A stretch of 10,721 nt of DNA from an uncultured Mucispirillum sp. (GTDB lineage: Bacteria; Chrysiogenota; Deferribacteres; Deferribacterales; Mucispirillaceae). The position numbers and the translations under genes are program-made. Positions 1-6,613 of this stretch are shown here, one piece after another. The notes beneath the pieces were generated by a model. It was given only the letters and a program-made list of their open reading frames with translations. It was not told where the DNA came from and did no database searches. The first letter of the stretch is position 1, and each line of letters starts with the position of its first letter. The DNA is taken from assembly GCA_910586745.1 (NCBI GenBank), contig CAJUJZ010000079.1, positions 1 through 10,721 of the forward strand. Direction: 5' to 3'.

Positions 1-18
1 AGAACTCAAACCGCATAA
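1..18 (+). CDS. C-terminal tail of IS3-family transposase OrfB (partial)
   Basis: Only five codons and the TAA stop (16-18) are inside the window. The reading R-T-Q-T-A is typical of the extreme C-terminus of IS3-family DDE transposases and sits directly before a terminal-repeat-like sequence. The catalytic DDE residues would lie to the left, unseen. The call depends on the adjacent IS end; by itself the peptide is too short to prove anything. Confidence 0.5.
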   Translation, partial: RTQTA

Positions 19-57
19 ATTTAAATCTGTCCAAAAATTTGGGTTCGCCTCATAACA
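1..57 (+). mobile_element. Right end of an IS3-family (IS150-like) insertion sequence
   Basis: Bases 1-18 encode R-T-Q-T-A-stop, which matches the way IS3-family OrfB transposases commonly finish (YRTQ-type tails). Nine bases later begins a stretch resembling an IS3-family terminal inverted repeat. Read inward from base 57 it starts TG, then has CCC followed by AAATTTTTGGACAG, close to the remembered IS3/IS150 pattern of TG..., C-rich, AAA..., TTGGACA. The element would end near base 57 (TAACA). Its left end and any 3-bp target duplication lie outside the window, so the boundary is inferred. Both the coding tail and the end pattern agree, but each is short. Confidence 0.62.
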
Positions 58-115
58 GCCCTTTTTTTATACTTACATATATTACTTTCTATATAACTTT
101 TATACTTTATTATGC

Positions 116-191
116 TAGATTTTTCGCATGGACTTACTCAAAAATTTTATGTGAAGTCATTTTGAGCCTGCTTTTACAGGCGAAAAATCTA
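116..191. repeat. Inverted pair of REP-like palindromic repeats
   Basis: Outer arms TAGATTTTTCGC (116-127) and GCGAAAAATCTA (180-191) are a perfect 12-bp inverted repeat. Inner arms CTCAAAA (137-143) and TTTTGAG (160-166) match as well. The right half (156-191) reads GTCATTTTGAG, then a hairpin GCCTG-N6-CAGGC, then GAAAAATCT. This fits a palindromic intergenic repeat known from many bacterial genomes with the pattern GTCATTCTGAG...GCGAAGAATCT. The left half is a diverged copy in the opposite orientation. The pair would fold as a cruciform or long hairpin and may act as a transcript-end structure for the minus-strand gene at 332-1501. Confidence 0.6.
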
Positions 192-236
192 AATTATATA
201 TATTAAAGTAGTGTATAAATATTTAAATTATCTTAC

Positions 237-270
237 TTTTAGATACTTCGCCTTTCAGGCTCAGTATGAC
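237..270 (-). repeat. Third copy of the REP-like repeat
   Basis: Read on the minus strand this is GTCATACTGAG, a small stem GCCT-GAA-AGGC, then GAAGTATCT. It is the same layout as the copy at 156-191, in the opposite orientation and with a shorter central hairpin. It lies 62 bases past the stop of the 332-1501 gene, in that gene's 3' untranslated region. The remaining spacer (58-115, 192-236, 271-331) is AT-rich. It shows no convincing gene, only an 8-bp inverted repeat CTTATTGG (271-278) / CCAATAAG (323-330). Confidence 0.55.
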
Positions 271-331
271 CTTATTGGCTTTAAATTCTCTTGCTATATT
301 CATTACAAATATAAATCTACTTCCAATAAGA

Positions 332-1501
332 TTAATTCGCAAACCTTTCCTTTAATGTTTCACACATTATATTATCATTATCATAAAACTTATAACCATA
401 GTCATCTTTTGATGCACAAATCTTATCGTTTATCATAACATAGCCTGCAATATTTTCATCTTCTAAATATGAAAAGGCATCTTCTTTTGTTTCTGCATTT
501 TTTATGAAATTGATACACTTATTTAATGTATTTTCAAAAAGATAGGCAGGGTTTGTGCAGCCGCTTACAAAAAGAGTGCTTTCTTCATAAAATTCTTCCG
601 GATATTCCTGCTCCATTTCTGCCAAGTTTGATAACATACTGGAATATTTATCATCAAGCATCATAAACTGCATATAGATTTTTGCCAGATATACATTTTT
701 TAATGCTTTAACTGATTTATATTTATAAAGGTTATTTAAAAATGTCTGCTGATAGTCATCTAATATATATTTATTTTTATATATTTCCCACTGAGTAAAC
801 TGTGAAATATTTTCATAAAGCCCAGAATTTATACCATATAATGAATAACTTTGACCTGCTTTATATATAAGGGTTTCTTTAATCTGCTTATCTTTTTCAG
901 AAAAGTTTAATGTATCTGTTATCTTTTGTACATTATTTAAAAATGATAACTGCCTTTTATATTCCTGCATACCCTGTTCATGACTATAGTATGGCTCTTT
1001 ATATTCATGTAAATAATCATATACATTTATTTTTTCATTATAAAGGCTTGCAAGTGGAATAAAATATAAAGCTATATAATTAAGAAAATTATGTGTAATA
1101 TTTTCATCTGTCATATTATCCTTATACTGACTAGGAATAATAACAGAAAGTATGGAAAGTAAATCCATTTTAATACTAAAGCGTAAAGTTATGTAGTCTG
1201 CATAATTATAATCTTTAATAGTATTGATAGCAGTAATATTATCTATCACCTGCTCTGATAATGTATCTATCATTAACAGCTTATCTTTATACTGAGAATA
1301 AACTTCATCATCACTTTGAAAATGTTTTAAAGATACTTCATTAACAAGAGGCTTTAACTGCTTAATTAATGCTGTAATATTTGCTGTTACTTCTGTTTTT
1401 GTGGTTTCGTATGCATTATTACTGCTATCGCTCTGCTTTTGAACCAGCAAAACAGTAAATATTATTATTAATACACCAATTAAAACTAATATATATTTCA
1501 T
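332..1501 (-). CDS. Membrane-anchored protein of unknown function
   Basis: I do not recognise this 389-residue protein. Residues 3-21 form one hydrophobic helix after a lysine (MKYILVLIGVLIIIFTVLLV), without a lipobox cysteine, so it looks like an uncleaved anchor with the remainder outside the cytoplasm. The rest is rich in Tyr, Asn, Lys and Glu and looks mostly helical. Four cysteines cluster near the C-terminus (about 315, 329, 362, 380) and could form two disulfides in the periplasm; this is inference. The ATG is supported by AAAAGG eight bases upstream. It is the last gene of a same-strand run, 68 bases after the EFR1-type gene, and that gap holds a stem covering its ribosome binding site. 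Confidence 0.8.
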   Translation of the reverse strand: MKYILVLIGVLIIIFTVLLVQKQSDSSNNAYETTKTEVTANITALIKQLKPLVNEVSLKHFQSDDEVYSQYKDKLLMIDTLSEQVIDNITAINTIKDYNYADYITLRFSIKMDLLSILSVIIPSQYKDNMTDENITHNFLNYIALYFIPLASLYNEKINVYDYLHEYKEPYYSHEQGMQEYKRQLSFLNNVQKITDTLNFSEKDKQIKETLIYKAGQSYSLYGINSGLYENISQFTQWEIYKNKYILDDYQQTFLNNLYKYKSVKALKNVYLAKIYMQFMMLDDKYSSMLSNLAEMEQEYPEEFYEESTLFVSGCTNPAYLFENTLNKCINFIKNAETKEDAFSYLEDENIAGYVMINDKICASKDDYGYKFYDNDNIMCETLKERFAN

Positions 1502-1505
1502 AAAC

Positions 1506-1572
1506 TAAACCTTTTGATAAATATTATATGTTTTATAGTATAAATAATTTAGATAATATGTCAAAAGGTTTA
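1506..1572 (-). promoter_or_regulatory. Intergenic stem masking the downstream ribosome binding site
   Basis: TAAACCTTTTGA (1506-1517 on the plus strand) and TCAAAAGGTTTA (1561-1572) are perfect 12-bp inverted repeats separated by 43 AT-rich bases. In the minus-strand transcript the first arm begins exactly at the TAA stop of the EFR1-type gene (1570-1572). The second arm contains the AAAAGG Shine-Dalgarno of the gene at 1501. Pairing would hide the binding site, and a ribosome terminating on the upstream gene would open it. Pairing is visible in the sequence; the coupling role is inference. Confidence 0.5.
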
Positions 1573-2352
1573 TACAAATATGTCTGGCTCTTTTCTGGCT
1601 CCATATTTTTTCTTAAATGGTAATTCTGAAAGGAAATGCAGTATTTTATTTAAATGCCTTGCATTCTGCGGACATATTGCAGCACAACCCATACAGGTAA
1701 TACATTTTGTTTTATCTGTTTTTCTTGGGTTTTCTGCTGGTATTGCATTTACCGGGCAGTTTTGCACACAGGCGCCGCATGCTGTACATTTGCTGTCCCC
1801 TGTTGGTTTAAGTGGTATGCCGTTATATTCTCTGTATGGAAAATTGCCTGGCAGATTAAGCTTTTCTGTTTCTAAAATATTTTCTATATTTTTTAATTTA
1901 TTTTTTACTCTTTCTGCAAAATCTTTTATTTTTTCATTATCCTGTGCATCGGGCCTGTTAACTGCTACTTTAGTCATAATAGAATGGTTTGCAATAAAAG
2001 CAGCTGCAGCAATCACTATAAAACCTTTTTCTGATAAAATATTCTGCATTTCTAAAAGTGCATCTTCATAAGCTCTGTTGCCATAAACTGCAATTATTAC
2101 TGCAGGAGTGTTATCTGATGTGATTTTTTCAAGCTGTTTTATCATAATATCTGGCACTCTGCCCCCATATACAGGGTATGCAAAAACAGACAAATCATTT
2201 GATGAAAATTCAACCGATGTATCACGCTTCTTATAGCTTGTAATATTATATTTTTCTATATCATATCCAAGACTTGATACAAAAAGAGAAGTAATATCCC
2301 CTGTTTTTCTTGCTGGGCTGAAAAATACTGATTTTGATTTTTTTATTTCCAT
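1570..2352 (-). CDS. EFR1-type flavodoxin-like / 2[4Fe-4S] ferredoxin protein
   Basis: This 260-residue protein joins a flavodoxin-like N-terminal domain to a bacterial ferredoxin domain, the layout and length usual for EFR1-family proteins of anaerobes. FMN-site-like segments are the loop FSPARKT (about 11-17), YPVYGGRVP (59-67) and VYGNRAYEDALLEM (89-102). Two clusters follow: C189-x2-C192-x2-C195-x3-C199-P and C217-x2-C220-x2-C223-x3-C227-P, each fitting a [4Fe-4S] centre. It is expected to be a cytoplasmic electron carrier; the partner enzymes are unknown. The ATG has AAGG seven bases upstream. It sits between the kinase-like fusion gene (90-base gap) and an anchored unknown protein (68-base gap), probably in one transcript. 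Confidence 0.9.
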   Translation of the reverse strand: MEIKKSKSVFFSPARKTGDITSLFVSSLGYDIEKYNITSYKKRDTSVEFSSNDLSVFAYPVYGGRVPDIMIKQLEKITSDNTPAVIIAVYGNRAYEDALLEMQNILSEKGFIVIAAAAFIANHSIMTKVAVNRPDAQDNEKIKDFAERVKNKLKNIENILETEKLNLPGNFPYREYNGIPLKPTGDSKCTACGACVQNCPVNAIPAENPRKTDKTKCITCMGCAAICPQNARHLNKILHFLSELPFKKKYGARKEPDIFV

Positions 2353-2409
2353 AATTAAACCTTATCTTTTAAAAATTATATAATATCTTTCACCATAAGA
2401 GCATATATA

Positions 2410-2442
2410 TTATTTTCCCTGTTTCACTGCATTATATACAGC
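2410..2442 (-). other. In-frame continuation after the stop of the kinase-like fusion
   Basis: Beyond the TAA the same frame reads A-V-Y-N-A-V-K-Q-G-K and then a second TAA (2410-2412). Together with the preceding GIDKAV it would give an amphipathic C-terminal helix if the first stop had been GAA (Glu). Related cytidylate-kinase-like proteins usually extend some residues past the GIDKAV-like motif. This looks like a single-base nonsense change, or a readthrough tail. Confidence 0.4.
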
Positions 2443-3687
2443 TTATACTGCCTTATCTATACCTAAACTTGAACTTTTTATATACATATCATATCTTGAC
2501 GGGTCTCCCCATGTTCTGCCTGTATAATAGTTATAATGGTTGCTGCGTAAATGATTTATTTTATTAATATATTCTACTGCTTCATCTTCTGTCAATTTAA
2601 ATTCTTCTGCTACTCGTTTTTTTGCAAACTCTTTATCTGCTGCTATGAATATATTAAAGCAATTATCCCAGTCATCAAGTACCACATCGGCACATCTTCC
2701 AACAATTACACAGCTGCCTTTTTCTGCTGCATCTTTTATTATCTTACTTTGGGCAATAGAAAGCCTGTCGTTATCTGATAAATTTTCATCATTAAAAATA
2801 TTATCCATAGAGATATATCTAAGTAGTTTTTCAGAAGAAGTCATCTGCTGGTCATTATGCTCTACAAAAACACCAGAAAGTCCGCTTTTGACAACTGCAT
2901 CTTTAATAAATTCCCTGTCAATAAATTTCCAGCCTAATTTTTTAGCAAGTTTCTGACCTATCTCTCTGCCGCCGCTGCCAAGCTCCCTGCCTATTGTAAT
3001 AATATTATTTCCTTGAACTCTATCTTTATGTTTTTCATGTCTTTCTAAAAATCTTGTAATAAATGGACTTATTATCGGATTCAGCTTTCCAATAATAAAG
3101 CCAACTAAAATGGCAGAAATAAGTGTCCCTTCTCTAACTCCCACTATCTGGTGCAGTAATAAATAACCTGCAATTATACTGAAAGTTACAAGTGTTACAT
3201 CAAAACCTATTTTTATCTGACCAAAAGGTCTTTTTAACACCCTTGCAACTGTTATCATTAAACCATCACCTGCTAAATATAAGAGCTTTGGTGTTACTTC
3301 AAATATAATACCTATTGATACAAGCAGTGAGCCTAAAAACACATATAAAATCTGCACCAGATAATTTGGTGCTGTTACCAACTGAGTAAGCCACATAGAA
3401 CCGTCTATTAAAAAGCCAAATAAAAAGCTTACAAGTATTTGAAAATACTGATATTTAGGAAACTCTTTTCTTAAAATAATAACTTGAGCAATAATCATTG
3501 TAATATGCATACCAACAGTTAACTGCCCTAAAGTCCAGTTTGTAAAATAGTGGCTTAAAACATAAGGCGGGCATGATATAGGTGTAATACCAAGATTACT
3601 GCGTATAGCAAAAGAAATACCTAATGACATTAAAAATAAGCCAAAAATTGATATAATCAATCTTTCAACAAATAAAGATTTATTCAT
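2443..3687 (-). CDS. YczE-like membrane domain fused to cytidylate-kinase-like domain
   Basis: The 414-residue protein has an N-terminal half with about six hydrophobic helices (roughly 8-28, 58-74, 83-103, 108-128, 163-180, 186-206) resembling the YczE/YitT-like (DUF6198) family. A cytosolic linker follows, then a cytidylate-kinase-like domain (Cytidylate_kin_2 type) from about residue 228. That domain shows ITIGRELGSGGREIG (230-244), where a P-loop would be but without the usual GK[ST], then CVIVGRCADVVL (326-337) and NYYTGRTWGDPSRYD (386-400). I chose the ATG at 3685-3687 because AGGGG lies five bases upstream and the membrane domain begins there. An in-frame ATG 17 codons earlier has no Shine-Dalgarno. 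The reading frame stays sensible for ten codons past the TAA stop (2443-2445), so the C-terminus appears trimmed. Substrate and transport role are unknown. Confidence 0.85.
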   Translation of the reverse strand: MNKSLFVERLIISIFGLFLMSLGISFAIRSNLGITPISCPPYVLSHYFTNWTLGQLTVGMHITMIIAQVIILRKEFPKYQYFQILVSFLFGFLIDGSMWLTQLVTAPNYLVQILYVFLGSLLVSIGIIFEVTPKLLYLAGDGLMITVARVLKRPFGQIKIGFDVTLVTFSIIAGYLLLHQIVGVREGTLISAILVGFIIGKLNPIISPFITRFLERHEKHKDRVQGNNIITIGRELGSGGREIGQKLAKKLGWKFIDREFIKDAVVKSGLSGVFVEHNDQQMTSSEKLLRYISMDNIFNDENLSDNDRLSIAQSKIIKDAAEKGSCVIVGRCADVVLDDWDNCFNIFIAADKEFAKKRVAEEFKLTEDEAVEYINKINHLRSNHYNYYTGRTWGDPSRYDMYIKSSSLGIDKAV

Positions 3688-3835
3688 ATATACCCCTAAA
3701 ATAAAAAATAATAATATGGCAAAAGAGAATAGGCTCATTTTGTCAGAAAATAAATTAAGAAATTTGTTGGATAGAAATATTTACCAAAAAAAATATTTTT
3801 TGCAATATTTAATTAGAAAGATTTAGTAAAAATAA

Positions 3836-3875
3836 TTGTATACAACTTATATTTAAATAGCTGTATACAGCTATT
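3836..3875. promoter_or_regulatory. Two TGTATACA palindromes, possible operator pair
   Basis: TTGTATACAA (3836-3845) and AATAGCTGTATACAGCTATT (3856-3875) are perfect palindromes of 10 and 20 bp sharing the core TGTATACA. Their centres are 25 bp apart. The longer one overlaps the TAG stop of the gene at 3871-4527 and could also fold into an 8-bp RNA hairpin at that transcript's end, though no clear U-run follows. They lie 150-190 bases upstream of the fusion gene's ATG (3687), so an operator for that operon is plausible. GntR-type regulators often bind such GTATAC palindromes; no regulator gene is in view. Confidence 0.4.
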
Positions 3876-4527
3876 CTTTTAAACTTTTTAAAATATATTC
3901 AGATGTTGCATATTGTGGCTCACCAAATGGCATAGATACTTCCAGCTTAACCATATCATCTTCTTTAAGCATACTTATTTTACCATCCTCACAAAAAGTG
4001 TCATCTATTTTATTAAAGATTTCCTTACTTATAGATAAAGTATCAATATTTTCAAGTAATGCTCTTAAATTTTCTACTGCTTCTTCATACTGCTTACGGT
4101 CAAAAATAATTTCAAGGTACCCTTTTTCATTGATATCTAATACCGCACAATATTCCTCAATATCCATTATCCAGCTTATTGTAGTATCAGTATATGAAAC
4201 ATATACATAATCAGAAATACCAGCACAGTCCATCACTCCACATGAGCAGGTAAAAAAAGCAAAATATGAATTTCTTAAAGTAACTGATTTCCCATTTTTT
4301 ATATAAGTTATATCTATTTGGGGAAGTTCATTATTTGTACTTGAAAGAATGTCATCTAAACTAACCATAGGAAAATCATAATATTTTTTTGCAAAAGGAA
4401 ATTGTGGCAGAAATAGTATATACAGCTTATATAGATGGTCATTAATTTTTTCTATATATGATAATATTGGATTAAATGATAATTCCCCATGTACTTCTTT
4501 TACTATTACACCTTCTTTATTATCCAT
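3871..4527 (-). CDS. Unknown protein with a CxCGxxxCAG motif
   Basis: A 218-residue soluble protein without signal peptide or membrane helix that I do not recognise. The visible hallmark is FTCSCGVMDCAG, with C94, C96 and C101, followed by a beta-rich stretch ending in ISW (W119). Three close cysteines suggest a metal site, perhaps completed by another residue; this is inference. The C-terminal 70 residues are acidic and helical. The ATG is well supported by GAGGTG five bases upstream. It lies 73 bases after the PfkB kinase gene on the same strand. Its stop codon is inside a 20-bp palindrome. Confidence 0.75.
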   Translation of the reverse strand: MDNKEGVIVKEVHGELSFNPILSYIEKINDHLYKLYILFLPQFPFAKKYYDFPMVSLDDILSSTNNELPQIDITYIKNGKSVTLRNSYFAFFTCSCGVMDCAGISDYVYVSYTDTTISWIMDIEEYCAVLDINEKGYLEIIFDRKQYEEAVENLRALLENIDTLSISKEIFNKIDDTFCEDGKISMLKEDDMVKLEVSMPFGEPQYATSEYILKSLKE

Positions 4528-4600
4528 ACATCACCTCTATATTTGCATTATAAATATATAGAACGACAATAGGTGGCGTAATATAAAAAAATATGCCAAA

Positions 4601-5479
4601 CTACACAAATTTCTGCATAGTTTCTGGATATTTTGGCCATGCACCGCTTTGAGTGCATACAAAGGCAGAAATATTTACTGCCATATGGTGAGCATCTTCT
4701 AAAGAAAGTCCTGAAAGTGTATAATATATAAAAGCACCAGAAAAGGCATCTCCTGCACCGATTGTATCATTTACTCTAATATGTGGAGTTTTTAATGTGG
4801 AAACTGCACCAGCTGTGTATATACTAGAACTTAAACTGCCATTTGTGTATATTAGGTATTTTAAATTATATTTTTCTAAAATCATTCTGCATAAATCATC
4901 ATCAGATATATCTACATCAAGCATACTTTTTAATACAACTGCCTCATCACTGTTTACTTTAAAAATATTAGCATAATTAATAAGTTCAGTAATAAGAGGT
5001 TTAGAATAATACGCTGCTCTTAAATTTACATCAAACAGCCTTAATGATGACGGATTTGCATATTTTAATAAAGTAATAATAGTATTGTGAGATACATCAT
5101 TTCTGCTTGCCAGTGTGCCATAGCATATTGCATCTGCTTTTTTAATAATAGTAATGGCATTATCAGTTAATGGAATATAATCCCATGCAGTATTTTCCAC
5201 AATATTATATTCAGGCATACCATAATTTAATGTAACATGTACAGAACCTGTTGGGTAATCTACTCTTTCTATAGCTGTATGCAAAGTAGTTTCTGAAATA
5301 GTTTCTAAAAGCTCGTCACCAAGTTTATCTTTACCTACAGCACTAACTGCATAACCTGCTGCTCCAAGGCATGCCGCATGATATATAACATTTGCAGGTG
5401 CTCCGCCAACTCGTTTTCCACTAGGCAGCCTGTCCCATAAAAGCTCACCTATTCCTACTATCAAAGGATGCTGACCCAT
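4601..5479 (-). CDS. PfkB-family carbohydrate kinase, probably fructokinase-like
   Basis: The 292-residue protein has the two hallmarks of ribokinase/PfkB sugar kinases. Near the N-terminus are GIGELLWDRLP and the substrate-site GGAPANV (25-31). Near the C-terminus is DTIGAGDAFSGAF (238-250), in which D244 is the expected catalytic base and GAG forms the anion hole. Length is normal for the family. It would phosphorylate a sugar such as fructose with ATP in the cytoplasm; the exact sugar cannot be read from the sequence. The ATG is preceded by GGAG six bases upstream, and a good sigma-70 promoter lies in the divergent spacer. No sugar transporter is adjacent. Confidence 0.9.
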   Translation of the reverse strand: MGQHPLIVGIGELLWDRLPSGKRVGGAPANVIYHAACLGAAGYAVSAVGKDKLGDELLETISETTLHTAIERVDYPTGSVHVTLNYGMPEYNIVENTAWDYIPLTDNAITIIKKADAICYGTLASRNDVSHNTIITLLKYANPSSLRLFDVNLRAAYYSKPLITELINYANIFKVNSDEAVVLKSMLDVDISDDDLCRMILEKYNLKYLIYTNGSLSSSIYTAGAVSTLKTPHIRVNDTIGAGDAFSGAFIYYTLSGLSLEDAHHMAVNISAFVCTQSGAWPKYPETMQKFV

Positions 5480-5508
5480 TATTCACTCCATATATACTAC
5501 TGGTATAT

Positions 5509-5537
5509 ATAATCACACAAAAATAAAATATAGTCAA
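5509..5537 (-). promoter_or_regulatory. Sigma-70-like promoter of the PfkB kinase gene
   Basis: On the minus strand TTGACT (5537-5532) is followed by a 17-base spacer and GATTAT (5514-5509), matching 5 of 6 and 4 of 6 consensus bases. The start site would fall near 5502. It would lie inside the inverted repeat TATATAC (5491-5497) / GTATATA (5503-5509), a possible operator just before the kinase ATG. Confidence 0.5.
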
Positions 5538-5630
5538 TAGATTTACCTGATTGTTTTTAAAGAGTATTTCTATTCATATTTGTATTGTTGACCTGATTTA
5601 TTAGTAAAAATGTAGATTTTCTTACATAAA

Positions 5631-5647
5631 TATACTATAATAGTATA
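5631..5647 (+). promoter_or_regulatory. TATAAT box inside an inverted repeat upstream of 5663
   Basis: TATACTA-TAA-TAGTATA is a 7-bp inverted repeat with a 3-base centre and contains a perfect TATAAT (5636-5641) 22 bases before the ATG. No good -35 element lies 17 bases upstream; the nearest TTGACC (5588-5593) is too far away to pair with this box. It may be a promoter core overlapped by an operator. Confidence 0.3.
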
Positions 5648-5662
5648 TCAAATGGAGAAAGT

Positions 5663-6064
5663 ATGATAACAAATATTATTACCCTTTATATGCAGATATT
5701 CTGCATTATAACTTTTGCTTCATATTTAATATATGTGCTGGCAGTAGTGCCGCTTTATAAATCACTGCCGTTAAAAGTCACTAAAATATATGATTCTGTA
5801 ATGTTTGATTTTGCAATATTTATGGTAATATTAATGGTGTTTTATGCCTTAAACCAGTCAATATTTCATATAAAACATACACTTTTTATAAGCATTGAAC
5901 TTATGATTACTCTTTCTTCTGGTGTGCTGCTGTCATCTCTTGTATCTCATTTTGCAGTAAACAGCTTTAATATGTCAAAACTTCCTGCATATATTTTGTA
6001 TCTGCTTTTATTTATATTTTTATTTGTGCTTTATATTGCAGTAGTCTTTAAGCCTTATTATTAA
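5663..6064 (+). CDS. Small four-helix integral membrane protein, unknown function
   Basis: A 133-residue hydrophobic protein with four predicted membrane segments (about 6-31, 46-64, 73-96 and 107-129) and short polar loops. I see no motif that identifies a family. The ATG has GGAG five bases upstream. The gene is transcribed divergently from the PfkB kinase. It meets the minus-strand gene tail to tail, with the two stop codons overlapping in TTAA. Confidence 0.75.
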   Translation: MITNIITLYMQIFCIITFASYLIYVLAVVPLYKSLPLKVTKIYDSVMFDFAIFMVILMVFYALNQSIFHIKHTLFISIELMITLSSGVLLSSLVSHFAVNSFNMSKLPAYILYLLLFIFLFVLYIAVVFKPYY

Positions 6065-6558
6065 CAACAGATTTTTTTAAAAGCCTCTGCATTTTCTGCC
6101 ATAGCAGCTTTTATTAATGCTTCTTTTTCTTCATCTTTTGCCATGGCAATATCCTGCTGATAGCTTATATGCTCCATTATATATTCTGCTTTTTCCTGAT
6201 TTTCTGCCCTGTCTATGCATATTTGGTTAAGTGATGAAAGCAGGGAAAGTTCTGTATCAAACTTGCTGTTGTTATAAAAAAGATATGTTATAAGCTTCAT
6301 AACATATATATAAATATGAATATATGGCAGCAGATTATATATATCTTCTTTTGAACATTTTTCATAAGTAAGCATATCAAATGATTTATCATATTCATAA
6401 GGAATATCTAAACTTCTCCAAGATAATTCAAGCTTATCAAGTGCTTCTATTATCTCTGCATCTGCTTGATATTCTTTTGATAAAAGCTTTTCTAAATCTG
6501 GTATAACAGTTTCTTTTATTATTTTTTCTATTTTTTCATCTTTAATATACTGCGCCAT
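6061..6558 (-). CDS. Unknown helical soluble protein
   Basis: A 165-residue protein rich in Glu, Lys, Ile and Leu, probably all helical, without signal peptide or clear membrane segment. A hydrophobic stretch around 79-95 (LPYIHIYIYVMKLITYL) looks like a buried helix. It ends in CC. I do not recognise a family. The ATG follows AAGGGG at nine bases. Upstream on the same strand is a decayed gene, and its stop overlaps the convergent membrane-protein gene. Confidence 0.65.
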   Translation of the reverse strand: MAQYIKDEKIEKIIKETVIPDLEKLLSKEYQADAEIIEALDKLELSWRSLDIPYEYDKSFDMLTYEKCSKEDIYNLLPYIHIYIYVMKLITYLFYNNSKFDTELSLLSSLNQICIDRAENQEKAEYIMEHISYQQDIAMAKDEEKEALIKAAMAENAEAFKKICC

Positions 6559-6613
6559 AAAAATATGCCCCTTTTATATATTTTTTCAGAAAATATCTGA
6601 CTGTGATTTATAC

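Noticed and set aside
41..57. GGTTCG resembling a tRNA T-loop
   Set aside because: No matching CC arm, acceptor stem or other tRNA arms are present.
41..68. Possible intrinsic terminator (GGGTT...AACAGCCC followed by T7)
   Set aside because: The stem is short and bulged, and the same bases are better explained as an IS3-family terminal repeat plus flanking DNA.
1580..2071. 163-codon plus-strand ORF inside the EFR1-type gene
   Set aside because: Antisense shadow of a clear ferredoxin reading frame with no ribosome site.
3688..3738. Upstream in-frame ATG giving a 431-residue fusion protein
   Set aside because: No Shine-Dalgarno before it, whereas AGGGG sits five bases before the ATG at 3687, where the membrane domain begins.
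4573..4595. Weak hairpin GGCGTAATAT...ATATGCC between the kinase and the 218-residue gene
   Set aside because: Bulged, mostly A-T pairs and no U-run on the minus strand, so not a convincing terminator.
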